Source: Candidatus Omnitrophota bacterium
GTDB taxonomy: Bacteria; Omnitrophota; Gorgyraeia; Zapsychrales; Fredricksoniimonadaceae
Assembly: GCA_903901225.1 (NCBI GenBank)
Contig: CAIUQE010000016.1
Span: 1-41,602, forward strand
DNA: 41,602 nucleotides
Direction: 5' to 3'
Notes under the pieces: generated by a model
Database searches by the model: none
Told to the model about the DNA's origin: nothing
The model's input: only the letters and a program-made list of their open reading frames with translations
Program-made: the position numbers and the translations under genes
In this document: positions 1 through 5,844 of the stretch, piece after piece
How the letters are laid out: each line of letters opens with the position of its first letter
Numbering within the stretch: position 1 is the first letter of the stretch

Positions 1-137
<137 letters not shown>

Positions 138-140
138 CTA

Positions 141-174
141 ATAAAAAAGGCCGTGATCGAATGACCACGGCCTT
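141..174 (-). terminator. Rho-independent terminator of the minus-strand tRNA unit
   Basis: The arms AAGGCCGTG (147-155) and CACGGCCTT (166-174) form a 9-bp stem with a 10-nt loop. On the minus strand it is followed by TTTTTTATT (148-140). It ends the transcript that carries the tRNA-like gene at 301-373. The group II intron begins about 3 nt after the U-tract. Confidence 0.85.
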
Positions 175-190
175 CGCAAAATGGATGATC

Positions 191-207
191 CTTCCCTCAC
201 TTAGAAG
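191..207. repeat. Inverted partner of the tRNA anticodon arm
   Basis: The plus-strand sequence CTTCCCTCACTTAGAAG matches, with one mismatch, the anticodon arm of the minus-strand tRNA at 331-347 (CTTCCCTCACTAAGAAG when read as tRNA). Because this copy is inverted, the 3' trailer of the tRNA transcript carries a stretch able to pair with its own anticodon arm. Besides this, the stretch 175-300 is AT-rich and shows no gene. Confidence 0.6.
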
Positions 208-300
208 CACACCAAATATAATATACTTGAGAAAAATGAGCAAGAACTATTGTAATATGATCTTAAAGAAGCTCCCCTCGACCAACTTTAAGATCTTTAA

Positions 301-373
301 CGCCCCGAGTCGGAGTTGAACCGGCATCGTCTTCTTAGTGAGGGAAGAGCATTATCCAGTATGCTATCGGGGC
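301..373 (-). tRNA. tRNA gene with aberrant anticodon arm (Arg-like; anticodon uncertain)
   Basis: The minus strand folds as a cloverleaf: acceptor GCCCCGA/TCGGGGC, D arm GCAT/ATGC with GG in the loop, T loop TTCAACT, discriminator G, no encoded CCA. The anticodon arm is abnormal. A 7-nt loop (CTCACTA) gives anticodon CAC (Val), but with a C-A pair closing the loop and U37. A fully paired TCTTC/GAAGA stem instead leaves a 9-nt loop. Compared with tRNA-Arg(CCU) at 11991-12063, the loop looks like CTCCTAA with one inserted A, and D-loop GGATA and G73 are also shared. It may be a diverged, expanded-loop or inactive tRNA. A 50:64 mismatch in the T stem is shared with the other tRNA. Confidence 0.6.
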
Positions 374-383
374 GTCAAATTTA

Positions 384-389
384 TATAAC
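384..389 (+). promoter_or_regulatory. -10 box of tatD, probably leaderless
   Basis: TATAAC ends 8 nt before the ATG at 398, so transcription would start at or within a few bases of the start codon. No Shine-Dalgarno sequence is visible between them. A -35 would fall inside the opposite-strand tRNA gene and is weak. Confidence 0.45.
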
Positions 390-397
390 ATTAAACC

Positions 398-1204
398 ATG
401 ATTGATGAATTGTCAACAATAATTGACACCCACGCTCATCTTTATGACGTTCCCGACGTTGCTGCCGCGTTGCGCGCGGCTTCTGACGCCGGCGTGAGCG
501 ACATCATCCTGCCGGGCGTTGACCTTGTCTCGAACCGGCGGCATTGTGAGCTTCGAGCGAAGCACACGGGTGGCCTTCAACCCCGTCTTCATCTCGCCCT
601 CGGGCTTCATCCCGGCAATATCATTCCTGACGAGATCGAACCATGTTTTTCTTTTATGCGCGCGCATGCCGGCGAGGCCGTGGCCATCGGTGAGACGGGC
701 CTGGATTTTTTCTACAAATGGGTTCGTAAGGATGACACGAAGAAAGATGAACAGCGCGCGGTGTTCGGGCGGCATCTTGAGCTGGCGCGGGAATTCAACC
801 TGCCGGTCATCGTCCATTGCCGCGGGGCGTGGCGTGAAGCCCTTGACATGGTGAAGGCTGCGGGGATCTCGGCCGCGGATTTCCACTGGTACAGCGGGCC
901 AGAGGATGTGCTCAAGGATATCCTCGACGCCGGGTTCGTGATCTCCTGTTCACCCGCCCTCGAATACAGCGCCGAAGTCCGCAAGGCGGCGCTCTACGCG
1001 CCGCTGGAGTCAATTCTTGTTGAGACTGATACCCCGGTGATGATCCCCGGCCCCGCGCGGGAACGCGTCCCGTCCACGCCCAAAGATGTCTGGCGGACCC
1101 TGCGGGCCCTGGCGGCGCTCAAAGGCGTTGACGAAGCCGTTGCCCTGAAGGGGGCCAACGCGCTGGCGCGGTCTTTTTTTCATTTGCCTGACTTCGAGGG
1201 TTGA
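398..1204 (+). CDS. tatD: TatD family metal-dependent deoxyribonuclease
   Basis: This 268-residue protein has the TatD amidohydrolase-fold signature in order: DTHAHL near the N-terminus (metal ligands H12 and H14), GLHP, GETGLDF with the bridging Glu, a VIVHCRG segment with the metal His, FHWYSG in place of the usual HxFSG, and VETDTP near the C-terminus. TatD proteins are cytosolic metal-dependent 3'-5' exonucleases/DNases; the name does not imply a role in Tat export. Length is typical. The ATG at 398 lacks a Shine-Dalgarno site but has a -10 box 8 nt upstream, consistent with a leaderless mRNA. It starts 25 nt from the 5' end of the divergent tRNA gene and is followed by the oxidoreductase pair. 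Confidence 0.93.
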   Translation: MIDELSTIIDTHAHLYDVPDVAAALRAASDAGVSDIILPGVDLVSNRRHCELRAKHTGGLQPRLHLALGLHPGNIIPDEIEPCFSFMRAHAGEAVAIGETGLDFFYKWVRKDDTKKDEQRAVFGRHLELAREFNLPVIVHCRGAWREALDMVKAAGISAADFHWYSGPEDVLKDILDAGFVISCSPALEYSAEVRKAALYAPLESILVETDTPVMIPGPARERVPSTPKDVWRTLRALAALKGVDEAVALKGANALARSFFHLPDFEG

Positions 1205-1236
1205 GGCGGGCAAGCTTTTATGATAGGATGCTCGCC

Positions 1237-2103
1237 ATGTACACCATCATCGGCAAACAGAACCTGACGGATACCGTCCGCCGGCTGGATATTAAGGCGG
1301 AAGCGCTCGTGGCACGGCTTAAACCCGGCCATTTTATCACGCTCACGCTCGACCCTGCCACGCGGCCGATCCCGTACAATATTTTCGAGATCGACTGGCG
1401 CCGCAAATGCCTGTCCATCATTTTTGAAGAAACGGACGGCGTACCGGATCGCCTGGGCGAACTGCGGATCAACGATCCTGTCTACGCGGTGGGCGGGCCT
1501 TTCGGCGTTCCCGTGCCGATGGAGAACAAGGGCATCATTGTTTGCGTCGGCGAAGGCCTGCGCATCGCCTCGCTCCTGGGGCTGGCGCGCTCGCTCAAGA
1601 ACGTGGGCAACAAGGTGATCGGTGTCGCGGGTTTTGAGATGCGAAAAACGTCCCTTTTTGAGAGTCAGTTAAGGCTCAACTGCAACAAATTTTACGTGAT
1701 GTACAAGGACGGGATGCATGACCGTAAGGGCGATGTCATCGCCCCGCTCAGGAAAGTGCTGGCCGAAGAGCGCGTGACGCGCGTTTATGCCGACACCACG
1801 CCTGAAACCTTGTCCGCGCTCAGGGTCCTGGCCGCGGAAAAAGGCGTTCCCGTCGCGGTCAATATGATGGATGTGGTGAAAGGGAACGGGGCTTTTGATG
1901 AGAACAGCCCCATTGTCATCGGCGGCTGCCGGTATTTTCCGGCGGTCGAGGGGATCATCATCGACGCGCAGCATGTCGATCTCAGGGAAGCGGGCCGTGT
2001 CATCGCGGCCCGGGGAGACTATTTCGCATGTCGGAAGAAAGAGCGCGGGTCCGCACGCCGGCACGGCGTGTTCACTCGCCTGAAGAAGTTGTTCTGGGCC
2101 TGA
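1237..2103 (+). CDS. NfnA/SudB-like FAD-NAD(P) oxidoreductase subunit with degenerate [2Fe-2S] site
   Basis: At 288 residues it resembles the small subunit of NADH-dependent ferredoxin:NADP+ oxidoreductase (NfnA; SudB of sulfide dehydrogenase). The N-terminal FAD domain has RPIPYNIFEID in place of the usual RxxPLTI motif. The nucleotide-binding segment reads VCVGEGLRIASLLGLARSL where a GGGxGIAP-like motif is expected. In the C-terminal region the canonical multi-Cys [2Fe-2S] site is reduced to one Cys (C231, IGGCRY), so cluster binding is doubtful. I chose ATG 1237 over upstream alternatives because AGGA lies 9 nt before it and it matches family N-termini. The last 76 nt overlap the next gene in another frame. 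Function as an electron bifurcating enzyme is therefore unlikely; a flavin or NAD(P) role is inference. Confidence 0.7.
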   Translation: MYTIIGKQNLTDTVRRLDIKAEALVARLKPGHFITLTLDPATRPIPYNIFEIDWRRKCLSIIFEETDGVPDRLGELRINDPVYAVGGPFGVPVPMENKGIIVCVGEGLRIASLLGLARSLKNVGNKVIGVAGFEMRKTSLFESQLRLNCNKFYVMYKDGMHDRKGDVIAPLRKVLAEERVTRVYADTTPETLSALRVLAAEKGVPVAVNMMDVVKGNGAFDENSPIVIGGCRYFPAVEGIIIDAQHVDLREAGRVIAARGDYFACRKKERGSARRHGVFTRLKKLFWA

Positions 2104-3362
2104 AGCCCGGCGCGGCAATTGAGAACGCGCGCATTTACCTTGAACGCGAGCGCGCCCTCAAGGGCCAGCCGTGCCCGCTGGGCACCGACCACATGGCCAT
2201 TGTCCGCCTGGTGGGTCGCCGGGATATGGCGGCGGCGCTGGAACTGTTGCTGAAGACCAACCCTCTGCCCGAGGTCACGGGACGCCTGTGCGCCGAAGTG
2301 TTCGAGGAAACCATCTGCCAGAACCGCCGGGGCGAGCGCGTGAGCCTGCGCGCCATCGAGCGGTTCCTCGCGGCGCACGTCCATCCCGCGAAGTCAGTTC
2401 CTCTCGATGGAAGAAAACCCCGCGTCGCGGTCATCGGTTCAGGTCCGGCGGGGCTTTCGGCCGCGTGGCTGCTGGCCCAGGGCGGCCATCGCGTGACGGT
2501 CTTTGACAGCGCGCCTTTTTTTGGCGGGACGCTGCTTACGGGCCAGGGGTCATTTGAACTGCCCGCGGAGGCTTTGCGCGCCGTGCGCCGGCGTTTTGAA
2601 TTGAACGGGATCGTGTTCGTCCCGAATTTCCTTTTTGGCCGCATTGCCGCGCCTTCGGATTTGTTCGAACAGGGGTTCGGCGCGATCCTCCTGGCGGTGG
2701 GGGCGGGGGTGCCCCGTGGCCTTGGGATCGATGGTGAAGGCGCTGGCGGGGTTATTACTTCCGAAGAACTTTTCAGGGCGGTCAATGGCCGCGGTGAAGA
2801 ACCCGCGTTGTGGCTTGGCCCGAGGGTCGTTGTGGTCGGCGAGGACGGGCCCGCGTTTTCCGCCGCGCGGCTAGCGGTCCGCGCCGGCTGTGACGCTACG
2901 GTGGTCGTTCGCGGCCCTGAAACGCACATCAGGGCCCTGCCCATGTTCGTGCGCCACGCGGTCGAGGAAGGCGTCAAGATCAAGGCGTTCTCCAGGCCTG
3001 TGAGGGTTGCGGTTGACGCCGAGGGTTGCGTGAGCGGCCTCGGTTGCCGTTATCTCGATTATCGCATGGATACCAAGGGGCGCATGGTCCTGGTCGAGGA
3101 CGAAGCCAGCGCGTTCTTGCTTGAAGCCCGGACGGTTGTTGTGGCCACAGGTGGTGATCCTGCCACGCTTTTCCTGAGCGGCATCCACGGCCTTGAATTC
3201 AATCCCGACGGAAGCCTGCGCACCAGGCCCGAGCGGGCTGAAACCTTCCTTGGGGGCGTGTTCGCGGCGGGCGGGGCGGTCGAACCCCACATGTCGCTGA
3301 CCGACGCGATGCTTTCGGGCGCGCGCGCGGCCCAGGAGATCGAAAAATTCCTGGCGGGCTAA
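2028..3362 (+). CDS. NfnB/SudA/GltD-like FAD oxidoreductase lacking most Fe-S cysteines
   Basis: At 444 residues it aligns end to end with NfnB/GltD-type flavoproteins: EVVLGLKPGAAIENARIYL matches the conserved start just before the first cluster site, then a helical linker, a GSGPAGLSAAWLLAQGG dinucleotide fold (from about residue 133), a second Rossmann segment (VVVVGEDGPAFSAARLA) and the C-terminal GGVFAAGGAVEP FAD motif. The N-terminal region that normally holds two [4Fe-4S] clusters keeps only C49, C88 and C97; the RCLxC motif has become RIYLE. The second Rossmann glycines are also altered (GEDGPA). The gene overlaps its partner by 76 nt and panB by 1 nt, so translation is coupled. The cofactor loss mirrors that of the partner subunit. 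Confidence 0.75.
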   Translation: MSEERARVRTPARRVHSPEEVVLGLKPGAAIENARIYLERERALKGQPCPLGTDHMAIVRLVGRRDMAAALELLLKTNPLPEVTGRLCAEVFEETICQNRRGERVSLRAIERFLAAHVHPAKSVPLDGRKPRVAVIGSGPAGLSAAWLLAQGGHRVTVFDSAPFFGGTLLTGQGSFELPAEALRAVRRRFELNGIVFVPNFLFGRIAAPSDLFEQGFGAILLAVGAGVPRGLGIDGEGAGGVITSEELFRAVNGRGEEPALWLGPRVVVVGEDGPAFSAARLAVRAGCDATVVVRGPETHIRALPMFVRHAVEEGVKIKAFSRPVRVAVDAEGCVSGLGCRYLDYRMDTKGRMVLVEDEASAFLLEARTVVVATGGDPATLFLSGIHGLEFNPDGSLRTRPERAETFLGGVFAAGGAVEPHMSLTDAMLSGARAAQEIEKFLAG

Positions 3363-4153
3363 TGGCAAACACTACTTCCGCGCGTTCCCTGTTCCCTAAA
3401 AATCCTTCCCGCAAGATCGTCATGCTGACGGCGTACGATTACCCTCTGGCGCGGCTTGTCGACCAGGCGGGCGTCGACATCGTGCTGGTCGGTGATTCGC
3501 TGGCCAATGTGGTGCTGGGCCTGGATTCGACGGTGGAGGTCGGCATCGATATCATGATCCATCACGCCAAGGCGGTCGCGCGCGGCGTGGAGCGCGCTTA
3601 CGTCGTGGGCGACATGCCGTTCGACGCCTATCAGGTCCCGGGGGCTGATGCCGTGGCCCATGCCCGGCGTTTTTTGGATGAAGCGGGATGCGACGCGGTC
3701 AAGGTCGAATGGTTTGATGATGCCGCGCGCGTGGTCAAAGAACTGCGGGCGGCCGGCATCGAGGTGATGGGCCATGTGGGCCTGACGCCACAGACGGCAC
3801 GTGAATTCCGGGTGCGGGGGCGTGACGCGGCTTCGGCCCGCGCGATCCTTGAACAGGCCAAAGTGTTCGAGGTTGAAGGCTGTTTTTCCGTTGTGCTCGA
3901 ATGCGTTCCCGAGGCGCTGGCGGACGAGATCACCCGTACCCTCAAGGTCCCGACCATCGGCATCGGGGCGGGGAAGTCCTGCGACGGTCAGGTTTTGGTG
4001 CTGCACGACATGCTCGGCCTCAATGACCGCAAGGTCCCGTCCTTTGTGAAAAAATACGCGGACACCTCGGCTTTGGTGCTCAACGCGGTCCGCCAGTATA
4101 AGGAAGAAGTGCAAAACGGCCTTTTTCCTGATGACGCGCATACGTTCCATTAG
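3362..4153 (+). CDS. panB: 3-methyl-2-oxobutanoate hydroxymethyltransferase
   Basis: PanB transfers a hydroxymethyl group from methylene-tetrahydrofolate to alpha-ketoisovalerate, giving ketopantoate, the first committed step of pantothenate and CoA synthesis in the cytosol. The 263-residue protein shows the family's MLTAYDYPLARLVDQAG start, the VGDSLANVVLG metal-binding segment, GDMPF, VKVEW, GHVGLTPQ, the catalytic Glu in VLECVP and PTIGIGAG followed by DGQVLVLHDMLGL. Length is normal. ATG overlaps the upstream stop (TAATG), so it is co-translated with the flavoprotein, although there is no obvious pathway link. No panC or panD is in the window. Confidence 0.97.
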   Translation: MANTTSARSLFPKNPSRKIVMLTAYDYPLARLVDQAGVDIVLVGDSLANVVLGLDSTVEVGIDIMIHHAKAVARGVERAYVVGDMPFDAYQVPGADAVAHARRFLDEAGCDAVKVEWFDDAARVVKELRAAGIEVMGHVGLTPQTAREFRVRGRDAASARAILEQAKVFEVEGCFSVVLECVPEALADEITRTLKVPTIGIGAGKSCDGQVLVLHDMLGLNDRKVPSFVKKYADTSALVLNAVRQYKEEVQNGLFPDDAHTFH

Positions 4154-4182
4154 TACCTTGGTTGCATTTCCGGACAACCCGC

Positions 4183-4210
4183 TTGCATTTTAAGACCTCT
4201 TTGTTACAAT
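4183..4210 (+). promoter_or_regulatory. Sigma-70-type promoter of glyQS
   Basis: TTGCAT (4183-4188), a 16-nt spacer and TACAAT (4205-4210) form a good promoter. The expected start site (about 4216-4218) is only 3-5 nt before the ATG at 4221, and no Shine-Dalgarno site is present, so the mRNA is probably leaderless. Confidence 0.65.
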
Positions 4211-4220
4211 ATTGCGAATT

Positions 4221-5774
4221 ATGCACAATCCTGAACTGATGGACAAGGTCGTTGCCCTTTGCAAACGGCGCGGTTTTATATTTCCCTCTTCCGAGATCTA
4301 CGGCGGGCTTAACGGCGCGTGGGATTACGGCCCCATGGGCTCCGAGCTCAAGCGCAACGTCAAGAACGCCTGGTGGAAGGCCATGATCCAGGGCCGCGAC
4401 GACATGCTCGGCCTCGACGCGGCCATCCTCATGCATCCGAAGACCTGGGAAGCGTCCGGCCATGTCAATAATTTTTCAGATCCGTTTGTAAAGTGCTCGG
4501 CTTGCGGCAAGTTTTACCGTCAAGATAAAGTTTGGGATGAAATTTGGAATTGTTCCTGGAATAAATCTTTGATCAAAACAATGGCCGGTGATAAGGATAC
4601 AAAAATTTTGTATCATTGGGCAAAGGGGCCCGGAAAAGGATTGGCACCCAATTTAGCATTGGTTAAAGAGCCAGAAGTGACGATTTCATTTCTTGTGGAT
4701 CTTCATCATTTCTACGATGGCGTGAATTTGAATTTTCAGGGTTTTATAAAGAGGATTGCCTGCGAGCAAAATGGCACTGAGCGGACGCCTTGTCCTGCGT
4801 GTGGCGGGCCGTTGCCAGAGGTAGGTGTTGCGGCGAACTTGATGTTGAAAACTGTTCTTGGTCCCGTTGAGGAATCAGGTGAAAAAGTTTATCTCCGCCC
4901 GGAAACGGCGCAGGGCATTTTTGTCAATTTCGGCAATGTTCTCGACGCGACGCACCGCAAGCTGCCCTTCGGCATCGGCCAGATCGGCAAATCATTTCGC
5001 AATGAGATCACGCCCGGTAATTTTACGTTCCGGACCCGTGAGTTCGAGCAGATGGAGATCGAATATTTTTGCCGTCCCGCGGAGGCTGAAGAGCGTTACC
5101 GCCACTGGATCGACACGCGCCTGCAATGGTACCTTGATCTGGGCATGACCAAAGAGAATCTGCGCCTGCGTGAACACGGCAAGGACGAGCTGGCGCATTA
5201 CGCGGCCGGTTGCACCGACGTTGAATACCTTTTTCCCTTTGGCTGGTCGGAGCTTGAAGGCGTCGCCAACCGCACGGATTATGACCTGAAGCAGCACGCG
5301 CAGTTCTCGGGCAAGAATTTGATGTATGATGATCCGGTCACGCACGAGAAGTTCTATCCTTATGTTATCGAGCCGTCGGGCGGCTGCGATCGCGGCACGC
5401 TGGCGTTTTTGGTCGACGCGTACCATGAGGAGCCGGTCAACGACGGCACGCGGGTCGTCATGAAATTCCACCCGAGCCTGGCGCCGTTGAAGGTGGCGAT
5501 ATTCCCGCTCCTTAAAAAGAACGCGGACCTTGTGACGCTGGCGAAGGGCATCAAGACGGACCTGAAGAAGGAATGGAATTGTGTTTACGATGACACGGGC
5601 GCTATTGGTAAGTTGTACCGCCGCCAGGACGAGATCGGGACGCCGTTCTGCGTCACGGTCGACGTGCAGTCGCTCGAGGACCGGCAGGTGACGGTGCGCG
5701 AGCGCGACACCATGCAGCAGACGCGTATCCCCGTTGATAATTTGAAAGCGTACCTGAGAGAGAAGTTGGCTTGA
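4221..5774 (+). CDS. glyQS: Glycyl-tRNA synthetase, single-chain (alpha2) type
   Basis: This class II synthetase charges tRNA-Gly. The 517-residue protein has the archaeal/Gram-positive alpha2 architecture: GGLNGAWDYGPMG near the N-terminus, motif 1 region, SGHVNNFSDP, YLRPETAQGIFVNF, motif 2 (GKSFRNEITP), the FREFEQMEIEYF-type segment, motif 3 (EPSGGCDRGTLAFL) and a C-terminal anticodon-binding domain starting around PLKVAIFPLL. Zinc-type pairs lie at C92/C95 and C191/C194 within an insertion. The stretch of about 4490-4890 covering this insertion is clearly more AT-rich with different codon use from both flanks, suggesting past gene conversion. ATG 4221 is chosen because the promoter's -10 box ends at 4210; the upstream TTG would lie before the transcript start. 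Confidence 0.96.
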   Translation: MHNPELMDKVVALCKRRGFIFPSSEIYGGLNGAWDYGPMGSELKRNVKNAWWKAMIQGRDDMLGLDAAILMHPKTWEASGHVNNFSDPFVKCSACGKFYRQDKVWDEIWNCSWNKSLIKTMAGDKDTKILYHWAKGPGKGLAPNLALVKEPEVTISFLVDLHHFYDGVNLNFQGFIKRIACEQNGTERTPCPACGGPLPEVGVAANLMLKTVLGPVEESGEKVYLRPETAQGIFVNFGNVLDATHRKLPFGIGQIGKSFRNEITPGNFTFRTREFEQMEIEYFCRPAEAEERYRHWIDTRLQWYLDLGMTKENLRLREHGKDELAHYAAGCTDVEYLFPFGWSELEGVANRTDYDLKQHAQFSGKNLMYDDPVTHEKFYPYVIEPSGGCDRGTLAFLVDAYHEEPVNDGTRVVMKFHPSLAPLKVAIFPLLKKNADLVTLAKGIKTDLKKEWNCVYDDTGAIGKLYRRQDEIGTPFCVTVDVQSLEDRQVTVRERDTMQQTRIPVDNLKAYLREKLA

Positions 5775-5776
5775 TC

Positions 5777-5822
5777 CCGGGCTATTGTGGCCCGGTAAAT
5801 ATAGTGGGCGGGTGTGCCGCCC
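5777..5822 (+). other. Two tandem hairpins between glyQS and ppdK
   Basis: CCGGGC-TATTGTG-GCCCGG (5777-5795) and GGGCGG-GTGTG-CCGCCC (5806-5822) are perfect 6-bp stems. Neither has a U-tract, so they may act as weak terminators, processing sites or mRNA-stabilising structures upstream of ppdK. No other element is evident in this gap apart from the AAGGAG site for ppdK. Confidence 0.5.
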
Positions 5823-5844
5823 CAAAACAATGAAGGAGCAGTTG

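Noticed and set aside
301..373. tmRNA or permuted tRNA
   Set aside because: The element has a complete D, anticodon and T arm in normal order and no tag reading frame.
5777..5822. Riboswitch or T-box upstream of ppdK
   Set aside because: The two short hairpins lack a conserved aptamer or T-box sequence and are too small.
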